A stretch of 64,000 nucleotides of DNA from Branchiostoma floridae. Taxonomy: Eukaryota; Chordata; Leptocardii; Amphioxiformes; Branchiostomatidae. Positions 12,761 through 25,695 of the stretch are shown here, one piece after another (the first letter of the stretch is position 1; every line of letters starts with the position of its first letter). Made by a program: the position numbers and the translations under genes. The DNA is taken from positions 22,675,862 through 22,739,861 of the forward strand of contig NC_049985.1 in assembly GCF_000003815.2 (NCBI RefSeq), written 5' to 3'. The notes below the pieces were generated by a model. That model searched no databases. It saw only the letters and a list, made by a program, of their open reading frames with translations, and was not told where the DNA came from.

Positions 12761-14294
12761 AACCTTAAGAGGCTCTGTCTGTAAAAACCAAGCATAGGGT
12801 GGCCAAACTCAAAAAATCGATTTTCCTTAAATTTTGTGTGGTGGTAGGGCCTTGGTCCAAACCTACAAAAATGGCAAAGTTTTAGATCTGCGGTCACCGG
12901 TTGCCATGGCAACGGCCATTTTTCAAAATGGCGGATTTTCAGCAAGGGAAGGCCTTGGTCGCGTCCAAAATAGGCCTTCTTTGGACTCCTCTAGCCCCCA
13001 CAAATTAACAGATATCTTATTGATTCTCGGATATGTTATTACCCATATTCTAATGAAAAAAATGATATATAGTGATGCTCAAAATGTTTTTGTAGTGAGG
13101 TGCAGCAGATGTTTGAAAATGATGTGTTTTCGTGAATTTCCAAAATTGACAAAAATCAATTTTTTGACCATTTTTATTAACCATTAGCTCATTTACAGGC
13201 AAATCAATTTGCTTGATTTTTGGCACAGTTATAGTTTGAACCTTTGTATACATCATATGTAAAAAAAAGTTTGGGCCTTTTACGTATCGAACCGTGGTGG
13301 CCCCGAGAGTAAACCAATATTTCCATTTCAAGAAAATCGTAACCATAGAATTATTCCTGGAAAAACAGTCATAGCTTACCAAAAATGAATTTCAGTTTCA
13401 TGTTATGTAGAAGAGGAACTTACCTATCACTTACAAAAGCAGGGTTGTTCTAGATTTTTTTTATAATTGCTTTTAAAATGATTTTATTGAGTTTTTTTGG
13501 TCATTTTTAGACCAAAAAATGTATATTTTGGCCCAAGCACCCTGGTATTGCAACCAAATGACCTGAAATTTGGTATAGGAATGTCCTGGACAAGTACACA
13601 CATGGGTTGATAACTGGTTTGCCATGTAATAGAACAAAGTGCTGAATTTGGTGACTTTTTTGTGGCATTTTCGGCCCAAAAAGTACATTTTTGGCCCCTG
13701 TACCCTGGTTTTACAACCGAATGCCCTGAAATTTGGTATAGGAATGCCCTGGACACATGCGCACATAGATTCAATAACCATTTTGGCATACTGTTCAACA
13801 AAATGCTTAATTTTTTCCCAAAAAAGTACATTTTTGGCTCCCATACCCTGGTTTTACAACTGATGAATGACCTGGAATTCGGTATAGCAATGCCCTGAAC
13901 ATACATGTATGCGCACATGGATTCAATAACATGTTTTGCATACAGTACAACAAAATGCTTTATTTTGAACATTTTGCCATTCTTTTTTCCCAAAATCATT
14001 TCTCGCTCCTGTTCCCTGGTTTTCCAAGTAAATAACCGGTAAAAATTTGGTATAGGAGCGCCTTGGGAATGGCTTTTATAACCCGTTTTTGCATACAGTG
14101 CAACAAAACGCGTAATGTTGTAATTTTTGGTCATTGTTTTACCCAAAGTACATTTTTGGCTCTTTCTGTAATTTTTGGCGCCAAAAGTACATTTTTGGCC
14201 CATTGAACCCTGGTTTTACAACTAAATGACCTGAAATTTGGTATGGAAATGCCCTGGACACATGCGCACATAGAGTCAATAATAATTTTGGCAT

Positions 14295-14839
14295 GATGAT
14301 GGCTGTTTCTTCGTATCCGAAGATCAATGGTAGGCAGAAAAGGTTGATTAGACGACCAGTCTGCCTGGCCTGCACGTGACTATTTTTAAGGTGAAGGAGC
14401 GGTGTGCACTCCCTTCTCCACCCTCTCGTCTACTGGCGCACTAAGTCATACAGGGACAGAACTGTTTGCCACGTAAGACGGCCTCAGCAGATGCAGGTTT
14501 ATTATTTGGAGTTTCCGTCTCCTAGGAGGACTTCCGACCAAGGATGTGAGGGGTTCCTCCTACCCCCGATCGCGCAACTCGTGTGTCATGGCGGGTGCGT
14601 CATGCCCGAACATGCCCCTAAGGCTTGTCTCGGCCACAAAGCCCCGCCAAGGCCACTAGCCGAAGCTAGAACCTTGAACCTTGAACGTGGACATCTTTGA
14701 GATGCCGAAGCTAGATACTCATTTAAACCTGAGTTAAGTGAGGAAAGTCGTGTAAAGTGCCTTTCCCAAGGGCACAAGATCGGTGACACAGCAGTCGGAT
14801 TCGAACCCGCCACCTCTCGGTTTCGAGCCGAATGCTTGT
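14295..14839 (-). mobile_element. SINE-like insertion inside the foldback element
   Basis: The repeat unit is interrupted after ttttggcat (14294) and resumes with catacagtac (14840). The insert, read on the minus strand, begins with a tRNA-type B box (GGGTTCGAATCC, 14805-14816) and continues with a ttgtgcccttgggaaaggc motif; a related motif occurs at about 38720-38745. The A box is missing, so the 5' end is probably truncated. GC content is clearly above the surroundings. Open frames here are not genes. Confidence 0.65.
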
Positions 14840-14989
14840 CATACAGTACAGCAAAATGATGAATTTTGTGTGTTTTTTGTCATTTTTTTTACCCCCCCAA
14901 AAAAACATTTTGGCTCCTGTACCCTGTTTTTCCAACTAAATAATCTGAAATTCTGAAACTTTTTGGCAATTTACAAAGACAGGTCATCT

Positions 14990-15145
14990 TTTAACATCTG
15001 CTGCACCTCACTACAAAAAACTTTCGAGTATAACTTTATCACTTTTCTTATTACTAAATATGGGTAATAACATATACGGGAATCAATAGAATATCTCTTA
15101 CTTTGTGGGGGTTACAGGCGTCTAGGAGGTCATTTGCCTGTAATG
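14990..15145 (+). repeat. Partial direct copy of the foldback right arm
   Basis: acatctgctgcacctcacta through tatgggtaataacatat and gtgggggttacaggcgtc corresponds, in the same orientation, to 16201-16340 of the right arm, but is more diverged. This shows that the centre is not a simple loop. Confidence 0.75.
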
Positions 15146-16699
15146 CCTAATAGGGAACAGGAGCCAGAAATGTACTTTGGGTAAAACAATGACCCAAAAG
15201 TACAACATTAAGCGTTTTGTTGCACTGTATGCAAAAACGGGCTATAAAAGCCATTTCCAAGGCGCTCCTATACCAAATTTTTACCGGTTATTTACTTGGA
15301 AAACCAGGGAACAGGAGCGAAAATGATTTTGGGAAAAAAGAATGGCAAAAAGTTCAAAATAAAGCATTTTGTTGTACTGTATGCAAAACATGTTATTGAA
15401 TCCATGTGCGCATACATGTATGTTCAGGGCATTGCTTGTAAAACCAGGGTATGGGAGCCAAAAATGTACTTTTTTTGGAAAAAAATAAACCAAAAATCAC
15501 AAAATTAAGCATTTTGTTGAACAGTATGCCAAAATGGTTATTGAATCTATGTGCGCATGTGTCCAGGGCATTCCTATACCAAATTTCAGGGCATTCGGTT
15601 GTAAAACCAGGGTACAGGGGCCAAAAATGTACTTTTTGGGCCGAAAATGCCACAAAAAAGTCACCAAATTCAGCATTTTGTTCTATTACATGGCAAACCA
15701 GTTATCAATCCATCTGTGTACTTGTCCAGGACATTCCTATACCAAATTTCAGGTCATTTGGTTGCAATACCAGGGTGCTTGGGCCAGAATATACATTTTT
15801 TGGTCTAAAAATGACAAAAAAACTCAATAAAATCATTTTAAAGGCAATTATAAAAAAATCTAGAACAACCCTGCTTTTATAAGTGATAGGTAAGTTCCTC
15901 TGCTACATAACATGAAACTGAAATTCATTTTTGGTAAGCTATGACTGTTTTTCCAGGAATAATTCTATGGTTACGATTTTCTTGAAATGGAAATATTGGT
16001 TTACTCTCGGGGCCACCACGGTTCGATACGTAAAAGGCCCAAACTTTTTTTTACATATGATGTATACAAAGGTTCAAACTATAACTGTGCCAAAAATCAA
16101 GCAAATTGATTCGCCTGTAAATGAGCTAATGGTCAATAAAAATGGTCAAAAAATTGATTTTTGTCAATTTTGGAAATTCACGAAAACACATCATTTTCAA
16201 ACATCTGCTGCACCTCACTACAAAAACATTTTGAGCATCACTATATATCATTTTTTTATTAGAATATGGGTAATAACATATCCGAGAATCAATAAAATAT
16301 CTGTTAATTTGTGGGGGCTACAGGAGTCCAAAGGAGGCCTATTTTGGACGCGACCAAGGCCTTCTCTTGGTGAAAATCCGCCATTTTGAAAAATGGCCGT
16401 TGCCATGGCAACCGGTGACCGCAGATCTAAAACTTTGCCATTTTTGTAGGTTTGGACCAAGGCCCTACCACCACACAAAATTTAAGGAAAATCGATTTTT
16501 TGAGTTTGGCCAACTTTTTCTGATTTTGCTTGGTTTTTACAGACATCAGCTCTTAACAACTGACTTTCTGTTCTGAGAGCTAACCACGGGTGAGAAGTTA
16601 TCCAAAACGCACGTCCATAACACGAGCTACCAAAATCCGAAGATACTCTTCAGTACCATAACAACTCTCTGGGGCCCAAATATCATTACTTCGACGTGT

Positions 16700-17115
16700 G
16701 GCTGTGTACCTAAATACCCGTACCTGTATCGTACCTAAAAAATTGTTTAGGTACAGGTCCAAACCTAAACATCTGTGTACCTACAGGTACTTAGATGTAC
16801 CTAAACAAACTAAATCACTGTTAAACACTACTTTTTAAGACTGCTGGACAAGTAAATCCCGAATCAACAATGACAATGGTGATAATCTTGCAGTTGAAAC
16901 TTAAGGAAATTTGCAGAATAAATTGTTTTGAGACTCAAATATGTAATTCCAAATACAAAGATGACAATTTATCACTAGAAAAGACAGTTAGCTACATGTT
17001 TAACTTACACATACTTGGTTAAACTTTTTTAGGTACAGGTGCAGGTCAGGACCTGTACCTAAAGCCGTGTACCTGTACCTGTACCTGTACCTGAGATTTG
17101 TTAAGGTACACAGCC
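16700..17115. mobile_element. MITE-like element with GGCTGTGTACC ends
   Basis: Starts ggctgtgtacctaaat and ends ttaaggtacacagcc, an inverted pair, with many internal gtacctgtacc words. It resembles the 6717 and 43845 elements in word composition but has different ends and interior. Confidence 0.65.
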
Positions 17116-19015
17116 CTAGATCGACGTCTTACAAAGACACAATCACATGTCAAATATTAACTCAATCCACTTGGATATATTCTAGAGTGATGCTGTTTAC
17201 CCACCTTCAAACATACACTAATTCAAAAACGTATCAACCTTCTCTGTTAAGGTTATAAAGTTGCTCTTGTTGTATTATAATGTACTCTTTTCTATCTTAC
17301 CATCTATACCGACCTACTTTAAGCTTGACCTTATATGTAACGAGCTAAGCTCTAATACTTGACATAATATACATAAATTTGCATATAGAATAAGGGAATC
17401 AAAACCCGTGTCAATATTTCTCGCACGAAGCAGCTATGTTTTATTCTGTCACGGCATGCACAGTGGACGTGCCTATAATGTATCGATTAAATTTAATGAT
17501 AATTCATCAAACCCTATTTGTGACACCCAATGAACCCCAGTAGCGAGTAATTGACACCGTACCCCTGCAAAGGCCGCGCAATCTGTCATTAGGTAGATAT
17601 GGGTGAACACGAACAAGGTAACGCGGGTACCCAAGCACACAACTGTTCTCATCCAACATGTTAGTTCTGGTCTGGGACTGTTGAGTTGTCTTAGTTACTC
17701 ATACAAAGGATGCAAAGGGACATGAAACAAGAGTTTTACAATGTTGAAATGTTTTTTTAAAGGAATTATATATTTCTTATGGTCCCAGGAACCTAGTAAG
17801 TTTCATTCACGATCTAAACTATTCATCTGAACAATTCTGTATGAGCCTGTTACTCATGATTTCATGAAGACAAAAGCATCAATATTTTGATTCTAACCCA
17901 AACTCTTATTGTTGAGACAGAGCCATTCAATTTTGACGGAATTGTTCTAAAAATGAAACTTGTTCAATGTCTGACTTACATTGTATGCATGGATTTGATC
18001 ATGTCCTAGGTTTCTTCTACCCTCTTGGACAGCCAAACTGATTTGTTTGTTTTGTTGTTTCTTCAGATTGTATCTTTATTGTGTTTGTTAATTTTACTGT
18101 CCATTTTTTAGAGGCGGCTTTGATATTAGCGTTGCAATATAATGGATCAAGGACGTTTCTTCGTGACAGTGAGCTCACTACCCTAACGGTGTACGTATTT
18201 GTCTGTGAAATAGACGGGAAAAGTACTTACTGAAAGCTTAGTACTTCTTTCCTACCAAGTTTCCACCGGGACATAAATTGATTTTCATATCTGTAGAAAA
18301 AATTCTGTTGAGTGACATTTGGGGTGGTGGATAATGCTGCAAATTATATATTTGTACACTGACGAAAAAAGGACAAAAGATAGATGGAAAGGTCTTCTGC
18401 AGTATCAAATATAGCCGCCAAGACGCCTAACATATACATTGACCTCCTTGTTTCCATAAACTACCCTCACGCCATTTATATCTGTTTTTTTTTATTACAA
18501 AAGACTGTCTTTATTATCATAAGTCTTAATAATACAAAAAAGATCACGGAGAATCTACACAATCATTTAAAAAGTTAACGTAGACAATCCACCTCCAACG
18601 CAATCCACTCGCAAAAGTTCATTGAGAACATTGTAACTCTAAATGGCCCCTGCGCTTTTAATACTCCATGAAATTGCTCTAATCCGAACATTTAGGAAAC
18701 TAGATAGGTCCCATCGACCGCCCAAACTGCCACAATACATTCAATGTCGTCGTAATTAGCGATCGATACTGTATTTTTGTCTTGGCAGCTGACGTACATA
18801 AGAATTGGAACTGTATTTCCATCTGTTCGCACATTACATGTCTACGTTGTGCGATGCGCAATTTGCAAGGGAATGAGCTTGTCGATAATTGTTGTACGTG
18901 CTCGTGTGAAGTTCTACCTCGAGTCACACGACTAGTTCCAATTGTTGCACTCGCACCTTTACGTGTTTTATTGGGGCAAGACGTACGTCTTAAGGCACTG
19001 AACAACCTTGCCCTT
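17116..19015. other. Beta intron 3: no gene seen
   Basis: No exon, RNA gene or clear repeat recognised. Open frames at 18384-19018 overlap on both strands and have no family resemblance. Confidence 0.4.
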
Positions 19016-19016
19016 T

Positions 19017-19200
19017 AAGGTGTACTCTCACTGCACTTGCGTCACGTTTGCGTCACTTCTGGATTCGAAAGATACTCGACGAAATTCAGAGATAAAGAAA
19101 GGATGTTCTTACTTTTTGTGTATTTTGTCGTCGTCTAAGTTATACATTTCCGTATTACGCAATATCTTAATTATCTCAACAGTGACGCAAACTTTGACTT
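19017..19200. mobile_element. MITE of the TTAA group (TGCGTCAC-type), right end lost
   Basis: Starts TTAAGGTGTACTCTCACTGC, continues with gcgtcacgtttgcgtcac and the shared core (atttcagagataaagaa-like, gtattttgtcgtc). It fades after cagtgacgcaaac. Confidence 0.7.
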
Positions 19201-19249
19201 GCAAATATAAATGGAATTTGTACCGAACGACCTCGGTCTACTCTTATGT

Positions 19250-19537
19250 TCAAGAAATTTGTAGATTAGAAAATGTTGTTCTCAGTTAACAGCGTTTTGA
19301 ATGAATTGACTTTCAGAGGCTTAAACCCAGAAAAAAGTTGATGAAAAAATGATTAGATTTTGAACCCCCTAGCAACTTTCTTAGGCACTGCAGAGAAACT
19401 GCCGGTATATGTTTGTTATTTTGATCAGGACCTTTAAATTTTTGACGGCTCTTGAAAGGGCGAGGGAGCGGTGTGGGTTCATCCTCCTAGCGCCTTCTTT
19501 GGAACTGCAGGAAACTATTTGACTTATGCCCTGCTTT
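19250..19537. repeat. Duplicated block, copy 1 left part
   Basis: Homologous to 20188-20415: both contain tgttgttctcagttaac, tgattagattttgaacccc and ttctttggaactgca. The copy continues on the far side of the MITE at 19538-19771. Confidence 0.8.
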
Positions 19538-19771
19538 GCACTCTCACCACACAAGCTTGCGTCACTGTGGGATTCGTTCACTACGTCGCAGTTTTGCATT
19601 TTCTCCATTTGTTTGAATAATTTAGACATTGCGTATTGCGTAAAAGTATGACTTAGAAGACGACAAATACACAAAAAGAACATGCGTTCCTAATCCCTGA
19701 AATTTGTTGAGTATTTTGTGAACCCCGCAGTGACGCAAGAGTGACGCAAATGTTGTGAGAGGAAGGGCACT
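19538..19771. mobile_element. MITE of the TTAA group with a paralogous empty site
   Basis: Starts gcactctcaccacac and ends gtgagaggaagggcac. It interrupts a duplicated block whose second copy (20410-20440) reads straight through as ccctgctttacgtttg. TTTA at the right junction is consistent with a TTAA-like 4-bp target duplication, with a few bases lost at the left end. Confidence 0.8.
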
Positions 19772-19860
19772 TTTACGTTTGAACCTTAGTGTTAAAACAT
19801 TCATCATAAACGTATTTATGTCCACACTATTGCGGGCGTTGAAAATACCAGATTCGACCG

Positions 19861-20093
19861 TTAAGGTGCACTCTCACCGCAATTGCGTCAAGCTTAAGTC
19901 ACTGCGGGGTTCGAAAGATACTCAACGAATTTCAGAGCTAAAGAACGCAATTTTTTTTACTCCTTTTGTATTTTTTCGTCTTTTAAGTCATACTTTTACG
20001 CATTGTGCAATGTCTAAATAACGAAACAGTGACACAGTGAACGAACCACGCAGTGACGCAAGCGTGACGCAAGTGCAGTGAGAGTCAACCTTA
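19861..20093. mobile_element. Full-length MITE of the TTAA group (TGCGTCAC-type)
   Basis: Starts TTAAGGTGCACTCTCACCGC and ends gcagtgagagtcaacctta. The terminal inverted repeat of roughly 45 bp extends through gcgtca...cactgcggggttcg. The core has catacttttacgcattg. This is the best-preserved member of this end type. Confidence 0.85.
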
Positions 20094-20187
20094 GAGCTGC
20101 AGAAGAAGAAAATCATCTTATTATATGCCAATTGTTCATATAACCGATATGAAAAATCGAATCGTCGTTCAATTGAAGTTCATTTAT

Positions 20188-20520
20188 TTGTAGATTAAAA
20201 CATGTTGTTCTCAGTTAACGGTGTTTTGCTAAATTGACTTCAAGATGCTTAATCCCAGGAAAAAGTTTATGCCTCCAAATGATTAGATTTTGAACCCCCT
20301 GGCGGCTTTCTTACAAGGCAGTGCAGCAAAACTGCCTGTTTGGATATATATAGGAGCCGTTTAGGTTTGCCCTCCTAGTGCCTTCTTTGGAACTGCATGG
20401 AGCTATTGGACTTATGCCCTGCTTTACGTTTGCACCTTAGTGTTAAAACATTCATCATTAACGTATTTATGTCCACGCTTATTGTGGGCGTTGAAAATAC
20501 CAGAGTCGACGGTTACGTGA
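20188..20520. repeat. Duplicated block, copy 2 (empty site)
   Basis: Homologous to 19250-19537 plus 19771-19860. Its second half shares cttagtgttaaaacattcat and gggcgttgaaaatacc with copy 1. It lacks the MITE. Confidence 0.8.
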
Positions 20521-20699
20521 CTTGCTACATGATTACTGCCCGGCACATGGGCAATCATGGGTGGCAACGATGTCATCAGCTATCTTTATGGGCGGGGAGG
20601 ACCTTTCATCTCCGGGGCACTCATGGAGAAAAGATGGCGGAACCTTCAGTCGACCTTTTTAACACAAACTCATAACAGAGGCAATGCTAAAATGCATTG

Positions 20700-21445
20700 T
20701 AACTTTTTTTCACGCACCCAAAGGCCACAGTAAGTAAATATTAAGGAATTAAAAATTGACCTCCAAAGAGACATACATATAAAATGAGACTTCAGAATTA
20801 TTGTAATTTGTCAAAGGTATACATTTACTGACTTTGAAACTGTCCTTTTTTAATCAATTTTCACGCACCCATATGCTCATATGATCAACGTTACACATAA
20901 TTCTAAAATGTTCTTTATTATGTTTAGTTGCCCCAGTTAGAATTCGATCTTGACCTATAAAGACACATAGCATGCGCTCGGCATTGCTGCAATGTGTCAA
21001 AGAAATGCATTTACAGCGTTTGGAGTTATCTTTTTTATTTTACTAACTTTAATGTGTTTTTTTTTTTCACGCACTCGTGTGTCTATATTATCAAGTCGCA
21101 CGTAGTTGCTACATTGTTAATCCACTGAGTTAACCCACTAAAATTTAAACTTGACCTACAAGCTTTACGGGACACAACATGAGAGTTCCCCATTGTTGTA
21201 AAGTGCCAAAGGAATACCTTTGCTGACTTTGAAATGTTCCATCTTTTCTTCATTTTTTTCACGCACTCATATGTCTATAAGATCAAATTGCACGTAGTGT
21301 TTAGATGGTTGTTTAATCCGTTGAGTTGACCTAGTTAGAATTCAAAATTGACCTATAAAGAGACATAAAATAAGAGTTCGGCATCCTTATAATGCGTCAA
21401 AGTAGTATATTTACTGCACCCGGAATTGTCTTTTTTATTCACATG
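20700..21445. repeat. Diverged tandem repeat, about 160-195-bp unit, four copies
   Basis: The ttttttcacgcac phrase recurs at about 20706, 20865, 21063 and 21256, each followed by a related ttgacctayaaagagacat block and a gtcaaag...atttactg block. Confidence 0.75.
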
Positions 21446-21712
21446 GATCCATTTTATCACAAAACTTGCCCATGCTCGGCTTTACTCATTTGCCCAGAAG
21501 TAAGCATAAAATTTATGGAATCACCGCCTGTAACGACCGTAGCCGTAACACTTCGGTAGGGAAGACAATTTCCCATAATAAATGATAAAGTCTTGGTGCT
21601 AACTATAGAAGCGAGATGGTTTCCTCGATAAGTCATCAAGCGGTGAATAAGCACGGATAAACGGCCAATAAGATACAGTCTGCGACAGTAGATTTTTTAT
21701 GAGGGATGTCCC

Positions 21713-21775
21713 TGTAGCTCTAGTGGTAACAACCTTCCAGTTGAGTTCCTGGTTCGAATATAAGTTGGTATCTCG
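21713..21775 (+). repeat. tRNA-like fragment (possible SINE head)
   Basis: gtagctctagtggtaaca resembles an RNA polymerase III A box and ggttcgaat a B box, at tRNA-like spacing. The sequence does not form a convincing cloverleaf acceptor stem by eye, so a SINE head or pseudo-tRNA is more likely than a working tRNA gene. Confidence 0.35.
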
Positions 21776-21779
21776 TTAG

Positions 21780-24025
21780 CATATGTTTTTTTCAGCTGTA
21801 TACAATTATGTATCAAAGAAACCCATAAATTTATTGATGTTTACACCATGCATCCAACGTATGCATAACATTCCACAATTTTGGAATTCCATACTCCATT
21901 ATATACAGAAAAGAAAACGAACACAATAATAGCCGTTTTAGATTATAAATAGTTATTTCTGATTGTACCAACCAATGTATATATCTTCCACAATGTTGGG
22001 AATTTCATTCTCCATTTTATACAGAAATGGAATCAAACCCAATAGCAACTGCTTAAGATTGTCATTATTACCGTTAGTTGACAGCGCATTTCACTCTTTG
22101 CTTATATTATTGCATACTAATATACCTTATTACCATAATTATTCCATTTCCATGTATACTTGCAATTAGCTTTCGTATATGAAACTGCAATAAATCAGAT
22201 ATATGGTATCTGTACCTGGTAGACCCCGGTTTGAAAGTTGTCTTTTGGAAGGGACGTTAACTTAAATGAGGTTCAGTGTTTTATGCGGTGCTTGGAACAC
22301 GTTACTCCGATTGGTACCTATAGCAACTGGCTGTACAAAAATAACTTTCATGGATCTATACCCATCATTACATTGCATATGCCAACTTAAAGAAATGATA
22401 TCAAACAATTTCCTTACTCCGTGCTTCCCTTCATCAAGAAATATAACTGTAATATTTCATAAACATTCTACCAGACAGTCCCTAACTCGTAGATTACAGC
22501 CGCATGACCAAGTTCCTTGCGTCATACAATTTTTCAATGTCACTTGGCGGCCAATATTACATGATATGTATGTCTGAAGAACGCCTACAACCATTTTTCA
22601 CTATTCATCAATTTTTCGTTTGTCTGTGGTATGAAAGAATCTCTCGTCATCTCTATGTCTACTATTACCATTTGTAAAATAGTTAATTTTCTTAGATTTT
22701 CAGATACTAGCAACTCATGTAGATATATTTTTCTGTACGTATTGTATGTACAACTTGCCGCAAATTGTATCCTTTACAGTTGTCGTGCAATAAAGTTCTA
22801 TGTAGCTATGTAATGAACCCTAACATACATTTCTAGATTTACGTATTGCTTAACCTAATGGCTTTATATTCCAGAAGAAATTGCATTGACCATGGAAACT
22901 AAAATAACCGCAACACAATATAAGGTCCTCGGATGAGTTCAATACAAATATGAAATATGCGTTTCTTTCTTCTAGAATTTTTATTTCATTATTTATTGTA
23001 CTATGTAGATCTAAAGATAAAATATAATGACCTTCATTGGATTTTACTGTATGTCCGTTATCTTGCTGAATAAATTGTATGGTTGTAGGCGTGTACTTTG
23101 CATGCAGTACGTCCCGGATTATGAAAGGGATATTTTCGTCAATAGGCATATAATTAGTTTGTATCATTTGTTCTTTTTTTAAGCATAGAAAGTTAAAAAC
23201 AGCTCAAGAAACAAACTTACAAAAAATTAACATTAAGTCAACAATCGATGACCTTGTCTCATCTTCATCTTCTTTTAAGCTATTTCTGGTCCATCTATAT
23301 GAAATAAATGATAAATGCTGTTATTAAAACTGTTCATTATGCTGTTGAAACGTCTTCGGAAGAAGGAAATAGTGTTGTATAGCAAAGACAACTGTGTTCA
23401 GACTTTATGTTTGAGACTGCATTGCTAGCAGCGACACCTACCTGCAGTACAAAGTGAAGTATGGCTCTGTCAAAGAGGAGAGATGGTCATAAAAGTTGGC
23501 TCTATATGAATACTTGTCGATAAAGAACTTCGAGTTCAGATCCACGAGTTGTTTTCAACTTTAAGTACACATCTGGACAACTCCCACGTCTATAAATCTA
23601 GAAAGCAAAACATCGTACTTACAAGGAATTTTATGAATGTTTTATGAATAGTATCTTCAGATCAAGAAGAAATGCTAAAATAGATACAGTATCAACAATG
23701 AATAATGACGTAAAGAAGCATATTTCAGATCTCCATCTAACGTATCCAATGACCTTCATGGCATTCCATTGCGACTATTTTTAGTTCACAAGCACAATGT
23801 TATAGTCCCTTCAGGAGTAAAAACAAATGTTTTATGAAACCAATATGCCTGGCTGGAAATATTTTTTAGAGTGCACCATTACGTACATCGTATATCCTAC
23901 ATAATCCTCGAACTGTTTTGAGTTCCATGTAGATTTACGATGATACAACTGCTTTAGAACTAGAACTCCTTCAAATGATTACTGCAGGCTTCGCGTGGTC
24001 AAACCGACAGGAGGAGATGTGTCAT
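21780..24025. other. Beta intron 3: no gene seen
   Basis: AT-rich. An open frame at 22850-23167 on the minus strand (105 codons) is the longest; I recognise no family and it lacks intron-type borders matching the receptor gene. Confidence 0.4.
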
Positions 24026-24029
24026 CATG

Positions 24030-24565
24030 GACATCAAAGCAACAAACATCCCCTCAACACGATCTCCACGCGTCCAGAGATCGACAGGCATTACCAACTA
24101 CTAAAGCATAATTCTGGCACTACGGCCGTTTGCTATTTAAAGCCATTCCGGCAAAAAGCGATTGTGACAAAGGCGATGATCTGCTGGTAGATATGGTGAG
24201 CTCCAAAGCAAGCTAACTCCAAACATCCCCCCGAACACGATCTATACACGTCCAAAGATTGACAGGCATTGCCCACTACTAATCATAAAGCGTAATTCTG
24301 GCATTACCGCTTGCTTTTTATAGCCCTTCCGGCAAAAAGTGATTATGACAAAGACAGTAATCTGCTCGTAGATCTGGTGAACTTCAAAGCAACCTTGCTC
24401 CAAACATCCCCTCAACATGAGCACCACACATCCAGAGATCGACAGGCATTGCCAACTATTAAAGCGTAATTCTTGCATCACCGCTTGCTCTCCAAAGCCC
24501 TTCTTGTAAAAGAGATTGTGACAAAGGCAGTAATCTGGTCGTAGATCTGGTGAAGTCTAAAGAGC
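24030..24565. repeat. Tandem repeat, about 180-bp unit, three copies
   Basis: aaacatcccc starts near 24044, 24221 and 24402. Units share ccagagatcgacaggcatt and ttccggcaaaaag...gattatgacaaa. Confidence 0.85.
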
Positions 24566-24568
24566 AAC

Positions 24569-25300
24569 TCCAAATAAACGTAAAACCACGAGGAACGTAC
24601 ACATGGCTTTGGCTATTGCAGGCAGATCGAGCCACTATATCTGATAGACACTATTGTGCCAGAATCTAGAATTAGTACCCGAATCTATCATTAGTGCCAT
24701 ACATGGGGATAGCCCAAATATATTTTTGACATGTTAGACATTGTAAGATTGCCACATTGTGAAGAATAAGTGCTTAACAGCTAAACATATATGTGCACAA
24801 GTGATGGTGAATACATTTTAGCCTTACATCTGGTCATATGTACGTAGATCCGGCGAACCCAAAGAGCAACTCTCAATAAATGTAAAACTCATGTAAAGGA
24901 ACGTATTCATGGCTTTGACAATGGCTGGTAGATCAAGCCACTGTATGTTATCGATACTGCACACTGACAGAATAAAGCATCGGTATCACACATGCGTTTA
25001 GCCAAAATATAGGTTTCAAATGTTAGACATTGTAAGATGTTCGACCAAAGAGCAATGATGAATGTAAAACCACAAGGGACGTACTCGTGGATTTGGGGAT
25101 TGCTGGCAGATCAAGCAACTGTAGTTGGTAAATACTATTGTGCCAGAATCTATCATTAGTGTTACACATGCGAACAGCCCAAAGATAGCTTTGACATGTC
25201 AGACATTCTAAGATGTTTTACAACATTGCCACACGGTAAAGAATGTATGCTTAACAGCTAAACACATTACATTATTGTATAGAATGGTGGTCAATACGTT
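24569..25300. repeat. Irregular tandem repeat, about 180-300-bp unit
   Basis: The block aaatgtaaaaccacaaggrac...ggcagatcaagccactgta recurs near 24575, 24875 and 25052, with ttagacattgtaagatg-type segments between. Confidence 0.65.
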
Positions 25301-25695
25301 TTAAGCCTTACCAAGGGAAACGTTACACAGCTAAAATTGCGGGGCATAAAATATATAGTATGAGGTATTTCTTATCATTATCCACCAAATTATTAAAAAA
25401 AATGTGGTCATTACTTTCTAGTCAACATCATGTTAACATGTTGAAAATCAGTAGATAAGTGGCGAGAAAAACAAGGTTGAACTGTGATCAGAGCTATTTG
25501 GGTCGAGTTTATCACGTCATAAAATCTACGAAGACATTGTAAAAATTGTCATAATCAAAATGATTTGAATTTCGTTTGACATTCATGATATACTTAATAC
25601 TTGATAGCTATGTCCCAAAAGTCTGTTGCGCATCTTCCAAAACTGTTACACGAGACGGATTGCAGTTTACTAAAATCATAAGAACTTGCAAAAGA

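Larger units (their letters stand above)
12765..16556. mobile_element. 3.8 kb foldback element with about 1.4 kb inverted arms and TTAA ends
   Basis: 12765-14161 is closely reverse-complementary to about 15165-16556. Homology stops exactly at TTAA on both sides (12765-12768 and 16553-16556), with TTAAGAG just inside. Outer arms contain cggtcaccggttgccatggc and its complement. Inner arms are built of units of about 160 bp with the phrase cctgaaatttggtatagga and ctggttttacaac. There is no transposase frame; the open frames are read-through of the repeat units. TTAA duplication is known for piggyBac and Kolobok transposons. The centre (14162-15164) holds an extra unit, a SINE insertion and a partial direct copy of the right end. 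Confidence 0.85.

Noticed and set aside
13473-16389. Long open frames across the foldback element
   Set aside because: They repeat the same peptide words on both strands and arise from the 160-bp units and the mirrored arms.
21713-21775. Functional tRNA gene
   Set aside because: A- and B-box-like words only; no convincing acceptor stem.
22850-23167. 105-codon minus-strand frame
   Set aside because: AT-rich, no recognised motif; chance frame of this length is expected in 64 kb.
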